A DNA stretch of 64,000 nt. Origin: Sphingobacteriales bacterium. Its GTDB lineage: Bacteria; Bacteroidota; Bacteroidia; Chitinophagales; Chitinophagaceae. Below the pieces are notes generated by a model. The model was not told where the DNA came from. It did no database searches and worked only from the letters and a program-made list of their open reading frames with translations. The stretch spans positions 1,240,001-1,304,000 of the forward strand of contig SEFP01000001.1 of the NCBI GenBank assembly GCA_004144185.1, in the 5' to 3' direction. A program made the position numbers and the translations under genes. Shown in pieces: positions 1 to 7,844 of this stretch. How positions within the stretch are numbered: position 1 is the first letter of the stretch; each line of letters opens with the position of its first letter.

Positions 1-58
1 GACGAGATCATCCACAAAATGCCATAACGAGTACTCCTTCCGGAATATAGGATTGATC

Positions 59-84
59 GCCCTGCACAACGTTGCAGGGCTTTT
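59..84 (+). terminator. Hairpin terminator ahead of the Lgt-like gene
   Basis: An 8-bp perfect stem, GCCCTGCA (59-66) with TGCAGGGC (73-80), has a 6-nt loop and is followed by TTTT. It probably ends a gene lying left of the window. It sits only 10 nt before the GTG start of the next gene, so that gene needs its own promoter, which the box at 82-89 could supply. Confidence 0.7.
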
Positions 85-89
85 CTTTG
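82..89 (+). promoter_or_regulatory. Putative -7 box TTTCTTTG before the Lgt-like gene
   Basis: The sequence matches the Bacteroidota -7 consensus TAnnTTTG at 7 of 8 positions and ends 4 nt before the GTG at 94. The same string lies 4 nt before the start of the gene at 55836. No clear -33 element was recognised. Confidence 0.35.
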
Positions 90-93
90 CGGG

Positions 94-846
94 GTGCATC
101 TTCCTTCCGGAAGCGGGCCGGTCCTGCATTTTCTGTTTGAAAGCCTGGGGTTTTTCCTGGGCTACTGGTTCTATGCATTCCTGCGCCGCCGGTCAACCGA
201 TCCGATCTCGGATTCCAACCGCCTTTGGATTCTGATTGGCGCTATTTTCGGGGCCCTGATCGGTTCCCGGCTGGTAGGCGCTCTGGAATATCCGCCCGCT
301 TTAATGCAGGCCACGCACCCACTCCTGTTTGCATTGCAGTGCAAGACCATCATGGGTGGCCTTTTCGGCGGACTGCTGGGTGTGGAAGGAATTAAAAAAA
401 CCATCGGTGAAAAACATTCTTCCGGAGACGTAATGGTTTTTCCACTGCTGCTCGGCATCGGGTTGGGCCGTATCGGTTGCTTGGCCATGGGCATCAACGA
501 ACCAACCTACGGGCTGCCCACGCAGTCTGTTTTTGGAATGGATCTGGGCGATGGGACTCTGCGTCATCCAACGGCCTTGTACGAGATCGTGTTTCTGGTG
601 TTTTTTGCCGGGCTGCTGGGCTATCTGCAAAAGCGGTTCCGGATGGAGCGTGGATTTCTGTTCAAACTATTTATGCTGGGGTATTTTGGCTTCCGGTTTG
701 CCCTGGAATTTCTGAAACCACGCTATCCGGTGCTGGGTACTTTGGGCACCATCCAACTGACCTGTATCGCACTCTGGCTGTATTATTTGCCTACCTTCCG
801 GAAATTCTGGACTGCTCCTCAAACGCTGATTTATGCCCAACGATAG
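94..846 (+). CDS. Lgt-like integral membrane protein (prolipoprotein diacylglyceryl transferase family)
   Basis: This 250-residue multi-spanning protein has the Lgt fold signatures. GRIGCLAMG is followed by INEPTYG, resembling the Lgt signature with its essential Arg, and RHPTALYE matches the RHPSQLYE region. True Lgt transfers diacylglycerol from phosphatidylglycerol to the lipobox cysteine of prolipoproteins. Here the usual HGG motif reads IMGG, and GRIGN reads GRIGC, so two conserved positions are changed. It is therefore more likely a paralogue acting on another lipid or acceptor than the housekeeping Lgt. The GTG start is the best available: an in-frame stop lies at 25-27 and a terminator hairpin intervenes. 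The last 14 nt overlap the radical SAM gene, so the two are co-translated. Confidence 0.8.
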   Translation: MHLPSGSGPVLHFLFESLGFFLGYWFYAFLRRRSTDPISDSNRLWILIGAIFGALIGSRLVGALEYPPALMQATHPLLFALQCKTIMGGLFGGLLGVEGIKKTIGEKHSSGDVMVFPLLLGIGLGRIGCLAMGINEPTYGLPTQSVFGMDLGDGTLRHPTALYEIVFLVFFAGLLGYLQKRFRMERGFLFKLFMLGYFGFRFALEFLKPRYPVLGTLGTIQLTCIALWLYYLPTFRKFWTAPQTLIYAQR

Positions 847-2239
847 CCGGTACATTTATTACGACTATACCATTAGCTTATGCACGGTGTGCCATAAGCA
901 GATCGGCGCCAAGATTGTCTTTGAAGACGGCCATGTCTTTCAGTTGAAAACCTGTTCCGAACATGGCTTTCAGAAAGTCCTGATCGCGACCGATATTGAC
1001 TTCTACAAGCAACTGCGCAACTACAATAAAGCCTCCGAGTATCCCAACAAGCCGCATACACCCGCGCACTACGGCTGTCCGTACGACTGCGGCCTGTGTC
1101 CCGATCATGAGCAGCACTCCTGCCTGACGCTGATAGAAGTTACCGACCGCTGCAACCTGACCTGCCCGACCTGCTATGCGTCGTCTTCGCCCCACCATGG
1201 CCGGCATCGTACACTCGAAGAAATTGAAGCGATGCTGGATGCAGTCGTGGCCAGTGAAACCAGTCCGGATGTAATACAGCTCAGCGGCGGCGAGCCTACC
1301 ATTCATCCACAGTTTTTTGAGATTCTGGATGCCGCCAAGCGCCGTCCGATCAAGCACCTGATGCTTAACACCAACGGCATCCGGATTGCCAACGATGAAG
1401 GTTTTGCCGAACGGCTGGCGACGTACATGCCCGATTTCGAGATCTACCTGCAATTCGATTCGTTCCGGCCACACGTGCTGGAGCAGATGCGCGGAAAAGA
1501 CCTTTCCGGAATCCGCCGGACAGCCCTTGAAAAGCTCAATGCGCTGAATCTGTCTACCACACTGGTCGTTACGCTCCAGAAAGGATTGAATGATGATGAG
1601 ATCGGTGAAATCTTGAATTTTGCGCTGGATCAGCGATGCGTACGCGGAGTCACGTTTCAGCCTACTTCGGTTAGCGGACGACTGGAACATTTTGATCCGG
1701 CGCGCGACCGCCTCACCAGCACCGAAGTACGGCAACAGATCCTGGCGCAAAGTCCGGTGTTTCGTGAAAATGATCTGATCCCCGTACCCTGCAACCCGGA
1801 TGCGCTGCTGATGGCCTACGCCCTCAAACTGGACGGCAAGGTGTTTCCGCTCACGCACCTGATTGATCCGGAATTTCTGCTCAACAACTCCAAGAATACC
1901 ATTGTCTATGAGCAAGATGAAGTGCTGCATGCCCAGATGCTGCAACTCTTCAGCACCGGCACACCCAGCGATAAAGCGTCCGAAACCCTCAACCAGATTT
2001 TATGCTGTCTGCCCCAGGTATCGGCACCCGGACTGAGCTACGACAACCTGTTCCGGATCATCATTATGAACTTTATGGATGCCTGGGATTTTGATATACG
2101 GGCCATCAAGAAATCCTGTGTGCATATCGTAAGCAAGGACCTGAAGCTGATTCCATTTGAAACCATGAACCTGTTTTACCGGGACGGCATGGAAGCTAAA
2201 CTGCAACACCTGCGCGAAAATGCCATTCAATTCTGGTAG
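833..2239 (+). CDS. Radical SAM protein resembling tetraether lipid synthase (Tes) homologues
   Basis: This 468-residue radical SAM enzyme has the canonical CNLTCPTC cluster motif (Cys 107, 111, 114) and SGGEPT (151-156). Ahead of the core lie CTVC (17-20), Cys41, and the Cys82/86/89/97 group in CPYDCGLCP. That extra N-terminal cysteine arrangement is typical of the Tes group, whose archaeal members couple lipid tails by C-C bonds. In bacteria the same family is linked by genomics to membrane-spanning lipids. The ATG overlaps the Lgt-like gene by 14 nt, which suggests a shared glycerolipid substrate. Substrate and reaction here are inferred; the radical SAM assignment is secure and the Tes assignment moderate. 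Confidence 0.85.
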   Translation: MPNDSRYIYYDYTISLCTVCHKQIGAKIVFEDGHVFQLKTCSEHGFQKVLIATDIDFYKQLRNYNKASEYPNKPHTPAHYGCPYDCGLCPDHEQHSCLTLIEVTDRCNLTCPTCYASSSPHHGRHRTLEEIEAMLDAVVASETSPDVIQLSGGEPTIHPQFFEILDAAKRRPIKHLMLNTNGIRIANDEGFAERLATYMPDFEIYLQFDSFRPHVLEQMRGKDLSGIRRTALEKLNALNLSTTLVVTLQKGLNDDEIGEILNFALDQRCVRGVTFQPTSVSGRLEHFDPARDRLTSTEVRQQILAQSPVFRENDLIPVPCNPDALLMAYALKLDGKVFPLTHLIDPEFLLNNSKNTIVYEQDEVLHAQMLQLFSTGTPSDKASETLNQILCCLPQVSAPGLSYDNLFRIIIMNFMDAWDFDIRAIKKSCVHIVSKDLKLIPFETMNLFYRDGMEAKLQHLRENAIQFW

Positions 2240-2245
2240 ATTTTT

Positions 2246-2530
2246 ATGAAAGTCACCTTCACTAAAATTCTGGGCGTCAACCTACTCATCAGCTTTGGGT
2301 TTGGTGTGATGTTTCTGCTGGCCGATCGGCATGTCAGCAGTTTTATGTTTGCGGGTGGGATTACCGCAATGGTGTTGGCCGGCATCAATCTGGTGATCGG
2401 CATTGTTGCGCTGATCATTGGGAAAAGCGAATCCGGAAAAAACTTCCTGGCCTGTAGCGGTTTGCTGATGCTCATTGGCGTTTCAACCTGCTTTGGCGGA
2501 CTGGCAACCATGAATACCGGCCATTTATAA
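2246..2530 (+). CDS. Small hypothetical membrane protein
   Basis: The 94-residue protein has about three predicted transmembrane helices (roughly residues 7-26, 31-58 and 66-86) and a short KSESGK loop. I do not recognise the family. It starts 6 nt after the radical SAM stop and is probably co-transcribed with it. Its position in a putative lipid-modifying operon makes a membrane role plausible, but that is inference. Confidence 0.7.
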   Translation: MKVTFTKILGVNLLISFGFGVMFLLADRHVSSFMFAGGITAMVLAGINLVIGIVALIIGKSESGKNFLACSGLLMLIGVSTCFGGLATMNTGHL

Positions 2531-2592
2531 ACCAAAAACGGTGCTTCCGGAAAACCGAAAAGCCGATTTTCCGGAACCTGAATGTCTTCCCT

Positions 2593-3693
2593 ATGCAACT
2601 CCAACACATTATCTGGCACCTCGAACATCTGGCACCGCCTGCCTACCAGGAAAGCTATGATAACAGCGGTCTTCAGGTAGGTCTTCCGGAAGCCGAAATT
2701 TCCGGTGTCCTGGTTGCGCTGGATGTAACCGAGCAGGTACTCGACGAAGCCGAAGCGCGGGGCGCCAACCTGATTGTGATGCATCATCCGCTGCTGTTCA
2801 AAGGACTGAAGCGAATCTCGAACGCGACAGCAATTGAGCGGATCGTCTGGAAAGCCATTCAGAAAAATATCGCCCTCTATGCGATCCACACCAATCTGGA
2901 CAACATGATGCAGGGCGTAAATGCCATTCTGGCCCGTAAGCTCGGCCTGCAGCCTCCGCAGATTCTGGTGCCGCAGGCAGATGTCTTGTCCAAACTACAG
3001 GTCTACGTTCCGGAACCCGCCGCAGCTGCCGTACTGGAGGCGCTTTTCAACGCCGGCGCCGGTCAAATCGGTAGCTATGCCGAATGCAGTTACCGGCAGT
3101 CCGGAACCGGTACCTTCCGTCCGCTTCCGGAAGCCCATCCGGCTATCGGGACTGCCGGTGGTCCACGCGAAAACCTTCCGGAACTCAACCTACAGGTGCT
3201 GGTGCCGCGTCATCTGGAACAAGCCGTGATCGCTGCCATGAAAGCCGCCCATCCGTATGAAGAAGTCGCCTACGATTTGATCCGGCTTGCCAATACCCAT
3301 CCTTACCAGGGCGCCGGCATGATCGGCATGCTTCCGGAACCGGAAGCTATTCCGCAGTTTCTGGAGCGGGTGAAAAAAGCCTTGGATACCGGTTGCATCC
3401 GCTACACCCGACCGGGGCATACCACCATTCAGAAAGTGGCCATTTGCGGCGGTGCGGGGGCGTCTTTTCTCAAGGCCGCTCTGCGGGCCGGCGCCGATGC
3501 CTACCTCACCGGAGACTTTAAATATCATGAGTTTTTTGATGGCGAAGACCGGATTCTGATTGCCGATGTGGGCCATTGGGAGAGCGAGCAACATACCACG
3601 GAGTTGCTGGTCGATTATCTCCGGCAGAAATTACCTAATTTTGCCGTCCATCCGGCGGGAAGCATCACCAATCCCGTCCATTATTTCCACTAA
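2593..3693 (+). CDS. Nif3-like dinuclear metal-centre protein (YbgI/YqfO family)
   Basis: At 366 residues this has the length of the long, YqfO-type Nif3 proteins, which carry a PII/CutA-like insert between two Nif3 halves. The N-terminal half contains the metal-binding LIVMHHPLLF segment (His pair about 59-60). The C-terminal half contains GDFKYHEFFD and VGHWESEQ, which supply further ligands. The family is often labelled GTP cyclohydrolase 1 type 2, but its cellular role is unsettled. The stop is 8 nt from the zinc-ribbon gene that follows; this pairing is common in Bacteroidota. Confidence 0.93.
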   Translation: MQLQHIIWHLEHLAPPAYQESYDNSGLQVGLPEAEISGVLVALDVTEQVLDEAEARGANLIVMHHPLLFKGLKRISNATAIERIVWKAIQKNIALYAIHTNLDNMMQGVNAILARKLGLQPPQILVPQADVLSKLQVYVPEPAAAAVLEALFNAGAGQIGSYAECSYRQSGTGTFRPLPEAHPAIGTAGGPRENLPELNLQVLVPRHLEQAVIAAMKAAHPYEEVAYDLIRLANTHPYQGAGMIGMLPEPEAIPQFLERVKKALDTGCIRYTRPGHTTIQKVAICGGAGASFLKAALRAGADAYLTGDFKYHEFFDGEDRILIADVGHWESEQHTTELLVDYLRQKLPNFAVHPAGSITNPVHYFH

Positions 3694-3701
3694 TAAGTAC
3701 T

Positions 3702-4463
3702 ATGGCCACCGTTAAGGATTTTTCCGTTGAAGAAAAGCTGTCTGCTGTACTGGAGCTTCAAAAAATTGACTCCAAGGTAGACGAGATTAAAACCCTGAAG
3801 GGCGAGTTGCCGATGGAGGTTAAAGACCTCGAAGATGAAATTGAAGGCCTCAAAACCCGCCTGAGCAATGTAAACGCCGAGATCGACAGCATCAGCTCGT
3901 TCGTACAGCAGAAGACCGATACTAAAAAAGATGCTGTTGCCCAGATCAAGAAACTGGAAAAGCAGCAGGAAAACGTCAAGAACAACCGTGAGTTTGAGGC
4001 GATCAACAAAGAAGTTGAATACCAAGAACTGGAAGTGCAGGTAGCCGACAAGCACATGCGCGACGCAGAACTGGAACTGGGCGGCCGCATCGACGTGCGT
4101 ACCCGCACCGAAGCCAAAATCAACAACCTGGCCGAGGCGCTGGAAGCGAAGAAAAACGAGCTGGAAAAAATCATCGCCGAAACTGAGAAGGAAGAAGCGG
4201 CCCTGACCCGTGAGAGCGACAAAGCCAAAGAGCATGTAGATTCCCGCCTGCTGTCTGCATATGAGCGCATCCGGACGTCTTACAGCAATGGGCTGGCCGT
4301 AGTGCCAATCGTGCGGGACTCCTGCGGTGGTTGCTTCAATGTGATCCCGCCCCAGCGTCAGAGCGAAATTCGCCAGCGCAAAAAAATCATCGTTTGTGAA
4401 CACTGCGGCCGCATCCTGGTTGACAACGAGCTGAACAACCCAACCGAAGAGACTGTGGATTAA
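3702..4463 (+). CDS. Coiled-coil protein with C-terminal C4 zinc ribbon
   Basis: The 253-residue protein is a long charged coiled coil (about residues 10-180) followed by a zinc ribbon. The ribbon cysteines are seen in DSCGGCFNVIPP and IVCEHCGRIL, spaced as in the zf-RING_7/DUF164 family. These proteins are widespread partners of Nif3-like genes and are thought to bind nucleic acids or the translation machinery, but no activity is firmly known. It is the last gene of the unit with the Nif3-like gene and is followed by a strong terminator. Confidence 0.9.
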   Translation: MATVKDFSVEEKLSAVLELQKIDSKVDEIKTLKGELPMEVKDLEDEIEGLKTRLSNVNAEIDSISSFVQQKTDTKKDAVAQIKKLEKQQENVKNNREFEAINKEVEYQELEVQVADKHMRDAELELGGRIDVRTRTEAKINNLAEALEAKKNELEKIIAETEKEEAALTRESDKAKEHVDSRLLSAYERIRTSYSNGLAVVPIVRDSCGGCFNVIPPQRQSEIRQRKKIIVCEHCGRILVDNELNNPTEETVD

Positions 4464-4494
4464 TTTCCGGAATTCACAAAAGGCTTTTGAATTC

Positions 4495-4528
4495 AAACCC
4501 TGCCACAACGGCGGGGTTTGTTATTTTT
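4495..4528 (+). terminator. Terminator after the zinc-ribbon gene
   Basis: A 10-bp stem, AAACCCTGCC (4495-4504) with GGCGGGGTTT (4510-4519), has one wobble pair and a 5-nt loop, then a T-rich tail. A second inverted repeat bounded by GAATTC lies just upstream at 4470-4494. Confidence 0.75.
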
Positions 4529-4641
4529 GAGCTTTTCCCGGATCGTCTGGTGAGCATTCCTCTTTTGGGCTGTACTAAAACCCACTTAGTTCCGGAGCCT
4601 GCCGCATCCATGCATCATCAACAACCGTTTTAACTTCCGGA

Positions 4642-5190
4642 ATGTCGTTTCTTTCTGCCACCCGACGGACGATACTGACCGTGATCGATTTCGTTCACCG
4701 TCCTTTTGCCCGCTGGATCGACCCGCAAACGTTCCGGTATCTGGCTTCCGGAGGCTCCAACGCGTTGATGAACCTGGTGGTATACTTTATCGCCTACAAT
4801 TTCGTATTGCACCAGCAGCCGGTAACGGTTCTGGGGTATACCATTGCACCGCACGTAGGCGCGTTCGTGATTGCTTTTTGTATTTCGTTTCCCTATGGTT
4901 TTCTGATGTCGCGCTATGTGGTGTTTACTGAAAGCAACCTGCGTGGACGGGTGCAGCTGTTCCGGTATTCACTGCTCGTACTGGTCTGCATCTGGCTGAA
5001 TTACATTCTGATTAAGCTGTTTGTGGAGTCTATGCAGTTCTTCCCAAGCATTGCCAACGCCGTTACCCAGGCCATCGTAGCCTTGTTTTCCTACACCACC
5101 CAGCGGTTCTTTACCTTCCGCTCCAAACCCACTGATCCGCTGACGGAGGATGTGTTTCTGGAAGGCGAAACGGACGTGATGGAAGTTTGA
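4642..5190 (+). CDS. GtrA family membrane protein
   Basis: The 182-residue protein has four transmembrane helices and the GtrA-family pattern: FRYLASGGSNALMNLVVYF near the N-terminus, and PYGFLMSRYVVF with TQRFFTFR closing the helical pairs. GtrA proteins are thought to flip undecaprenyl-linked sugars or otherwise serve cell-surface glycan synthesis. It stands alone between the zinc-ribbon terminator and tatC, so no substrate can be read from its neighbours. Confidence 0.88.
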   Translation: MSFLSATRRTILTVIDFVHRPFARWIDPQTFRYLASGGSNALMNLVVYFIAYNFVLHQQPVTVLGYTIAPHVGAFVIAFCISFPYGFLMSRYVVFTESNLRGRVQLFRYSLLVLVCIWLNYILIKLFVESMQFFPSIANAVTQAIVALFSYTTQRFFTFRSKPTDPLTEDVFLEGETDVMEV

Positions 5191-5289
5191 CGACAGCTTT
5201 CAGTCCGGAAACCGTACACATGCGATCGGGACCGGCAGCTGAGGAATTTGATCCACTGGAATGGACCGGTCAAATAATTTCCGGAATCC

Positions 5290-6198
5290 GTGTTCATGGG
5301 TAGGCTATTTTTGCAATCCTTTCCTGTGAGCCTGCTTCAATCTTTCCTTGCCAAACGTACCTCTCCCGCCTCGCTGGGCAACCCGCAGGCCGAGATGAGC
5401 TTCACCGATCATATCGAAGAGCTGCGCTGGCATATTGTGCGGGCTTTGATCGCCATTATTGTGGTATCGGTCGTGGTGTTTTTCAACATCGAAACGATCT
5501 TCGATCGGGTCATTCTGGGACCGGCGCATCCCGACTTCGTCGCATATAAATGGTTTTGTACCGCTGGTCGTGCTATTGGCACCGACGCGCTGTGTATGGA
5601 TAAGCTCAATCTTCAGTTTCAGAATACGGAACTGTCGGGGCAGTTTATGATGAGCTTTACCACTTCCTTTATGATCGGCTTTATCGTAGCCTTTCCATAC
5701 GTTTTCTGGGAGTTCTGGCGGTTTATCAAACCGGCGCTGCAGGAAAGCGAAGTCAAACAGGCCCACGGAATTGTGTTCTGGAGTTCCATGCTGTTTTTTC
5801 TCGGCGTACTGTTTTCCTATTACGTGATCGCACCGTTTACGATCAACTTCTTTGCCAATTACCAGCTCTCGCCGCAGTTTCAGAACATCATTACAATGGC
5901 GAACTACTATGAAACCATGACCGATCTGATCATGGGCATGGGACTGGTGTTTGAGCTGCCGGTAGTGGTGTATTTCCTGGCTCGGGTCGGCATCCTGACG
6001 CCCGAACTGATGCGTAAGCAGCGCCGGTTTGCCGTTCTGATTATCCTGGTGCTGGCCGCGGTGATCACCCCGCCCGATATGTTTTCGATCTGGCTGGTAG
6101 CTATTCCGCTGCTGTTTTTATATGAACTGGCCATTGGCATCGCAGCCCGTGTCACTAAAAAGCGCAAAGCCAACAGGCCACCTGCTTTAGATTATTAA
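5290..6198 (+). CDS. tatC: Twin-arginine translocase subunit TatC
   Basis: TatC is the six-helix inner-membrane receptor that binds twin-arginine signal peptides and exports folded proteins. The conserved start of the fold, MSFTDHIEELRWHIVRA, begins at residue 36, and AFPYVFWEFWRFIKPAL and the terminal helices are present. The frame opens with GTG at 5290, but GTG 5326 or ATG 5395 are more family-like, and a -7-like box at 5306-5313 lies inside the longer frame. An inserted loop with CTAGRAIGTDALCMDK follows the first helix. rpiB begins 31 nt downstream. Confidence 0.93.
   Translation: MFMGRLFLQSFPVSLLQSFLAKRTSPASLGNPQAEMSFTDHIEELRWHIVRALIAIIVVSVVVFFNIETIFDRVILGPAHPDFVAYKWFCTAGRAIGTDALCMDKLNLQFQNTELSGQFMMSFTTSFMIGFIVAFPYVFWEFWRFIKPALQESEVKQAHGIVFWSSMLFFLGVLFSYYVIAPFTINFFANYQLSPQFQNIITMANYYETMTDLIMGMGLVFELPVVVYFLARVGILTPELMRKQRRFAVLIILVLAAVITPPDMFSIWLVAIPLLFLYELAIGIAARVTKKRKANRPPALDY
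5306..5313 (+). promoter_or_regulatory. Putative -7 box TATTTTTG within the annotated tatC 5' end
   Basis: This is an exact TAnnTTTG match. If used, transcription starts near 5320, which would make GTG 5326 or ATG 5395 the real tatC start. Confidence 0.4.
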
Positions 6199-6229
6199 TT
6201 TACTTCCGGAACCTTCTCATTCTTTTCCT

Positions 6230-6667
6230 ATGGCTCAAACACTTGCAATCGGCTCGGATCATGCCGGCTACGATGTAAAAGAACTGCTTAAAAAGGCGCT
6301 TTCTGAAACGGGCTGGACTGTAGACGACAAAGGAACCTTTAGTACCGAAAGCACCGATTATCCGGATTACGCCCACGAGGTCGGCAAGGCTGTTGAGACG
6401 GGTGCTGCAAGGCTCGGGATTCTGGTTTGCGGTTCCGGAAACGGGGTCTGTATTACTGCCAACAAGCATCACGGTGTGCGCGCTGCACTGGCCTGGACGC
6501 CGGAGATTGCCGAACTGGCCCGGCAGCACAACGATGCCAACGTCGTGTGTATTCCGGCCCGGTTTGTATCGGAAGCAGATGCCCAAGCGATCGCGGACAC
6601 GTTCCTGAAAACGGCGTTTGAAGGTGGCCGTCACAGCCGTCGCGTTGAGAAAATCGAAGTCAACTAA
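6230..6667 (+). CDS. rpiB: Ribose-5-phosphate isomerase B
   Basis: RpiB interconverts ribose 5-phosphate and ribulose 5-phosphate in the pentose phosphate pathway. The 145-residue protein opens with AIGSDHAGYDVK and carries GILVCGSGNGVCITANKH, the active-site region with the catalytic Cys. It also has the NDANVVCIPARF segment of the LacAB/RpiB fold. Length is typical. It lies between tatC and the dipeptide epimerase in the same direction. Confidence 0.95.
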   Translation: MAQTLAIGSDHAGYDVKELLKKALSETGWTVDDKGTFSTESTDYPDYAHEVGKAVETGAARLGILVCGSGNGVCITANKHHGVRAALAWTPEIAELARQHNDANVVCIPARFVSEADAQAIADTFLKTAFEGGRHSRRVEKIEVN

Positions 6668-6688
6668 AGTTTTAATAGTCCTGTCGCC

Positions 6689-7735
6689 TTGTTACGTCTG
6701 CGTTTCCGGAAAGAAGAACTGCTGTTCCGGCATCCGTTTACCATTTCAAAAGGCACCAAAACGCATCAGCCGACGCTGGCCGTAGCGCTGAATTTCGGAC
6801 CTGCCTGGGGCGCCGGAGAAGCGCCGGCCATCAACTATTACGGCGTGACTACCGATGGGATGGAGGCACAGTTGCTCCGCCATCAGGCCTCCATCGAACG
6901 CTATGCATTGCAGGCTCCGGAACGGTTCTGGCATTTTCTGCATCATCTGATGCCGGGCGAGCACTTTCTTACTGCTGCTCTCGACATCGCCGGCTGGGAT
7001 TTATTTGCCCAACTACGCCGCAAGCCGCTTTACGAATTATTGGGTGCAGATATCCGGACGGCACCGATTACCGACTATACCATTGGCATCGACACCGCCG
7101 AGGCGATGCAGGCGCGGGTATTGGAACGCCCCTGGCCGATGTACAAGGTTAAGCTGGGAACACCGGATGATCTGGACCTGCTGCGGGCCATCCGGGCCGT
7201 TACAGAAGCGCCCTTGCGGGTAGATGCCAATGAAGGCTGGACCTACGAGGAGGCCATCCGACTGCTTCCGGAACTGCAAAAACTGGGCGTCGTATTGGTC
7301 GAACAGCCGCTTTCAAAAATAGAAACAGCCGCTCAACAGGCCCTGAAGGACCAATCACCATTGCCGCTGATTGCGGATGAAAGCTGCGTCACCGAACATG
7401 ATGTAGCGGCCTGCGTGCAGGGATTTCACGGAATCAACATCAAGCTGACCAAATGCGGGGGAATTACGCCGGCCCGCCGGATGATTGCCCAGGCCCGGCA
7501 ACTGGGCTTGCAGGTGATGCTGGGTTCCATGAATGAATGCAGCATCGGAACCGCAGCGCTGGCACATCTGGCACCACTGGCTGATTTTCTGGATGCAGAT
7601 GGGCCGCTGCTGTTGGCCGAAGACCTGGCGACCGGTTTGACGCTGGAAACCCATCGCTGGATGCCGCCACAAATTCCTGGTCTGGGTATCCGGTTGACGC
7701 CGCAAAAGATTGTTACCGGGTTAGCCGGCCATTAA
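6689..7735 (+). CDS. Dipeptide epimerase, enolase superfamily (L-Ala-D/L-Glu epimerase type)
   Basis: These enzymes epimerise the second residue of dipeptides such as L-Ala-D-Glu from murein turnover. The 348-residue protein shows the muconate-lactonising-type barrel: the KVK base motif in YKVKLGTPDD, metal ligands in RVDANEGWT, VEQPL and IADESC, and a second Lys in IKLTKCGG. GSMNECSIGTAA and DADGPLLL are typical of dipeptide epimerases. Start is a TTG 21 nt after the rpiB stop. The exact dipeptide preference cannot be read from sequence. Confidence 0.9.
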   Translation: MLRLRFRKEELLFRHPFTISKGTKTHQPTLAVALNFGPAWGAGEAPAINYYGVTTDGMEAQLLRHQASIERYALQAPERFWHFLHHLMPGEHFLTAALDIAGWDLFAQLRRKPLYELLGADIRTAPITDYTIGIDTAEAMQARVLERPWPMYKVKLGTPDDLDLLRAIRAVTEAPLRVDANEGWTYEEAIRLLPELQKLGVVLVEQPLSKIETAAQQALKDQSPLPLIADESCVTEHDVAACVQGFHGINIKLTKCGGITPARRMIAQARQLGLQVMLGSMNECSIGTAALAHLAPLADFLDADGPLLLAEDLATGLTLETHRWMPPQIPGLGIRLTPQKIVTGLAGH

Positions 7736-7790
7736 AACAGAGTCCGGGCTGTCGACTGTTCCGGAACCACTAGTCCTTTTTGCAATTGAA

Positions 7791-7820
7791 AAAGCCCTGC
7801 TCCGGAAGAAGCAGGGCTTT
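7791..7820. terminator. Bidirectional terminator between convergent genes
   Basis: A perfect 11-bp stem, AAAGCCCTGCT (7791-7801) with AGCAGGGCTTT (7810-7820), has TCCGGA in the loop. On the minus strand it runs into TTTTTC. It serves the epimerase (+) and the propeller lipoprotein (-). Confidence 0.85.
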
Positions 7821-7844
7821 GAAAAAAGTGTTTTCGGAAATCAC

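Noticed and set aside
59-84. Riboswitch upstream of the Lgt-like gene
   Set aside because: There is only one simple stem with a T-tail, and no room for an aptamer before it.
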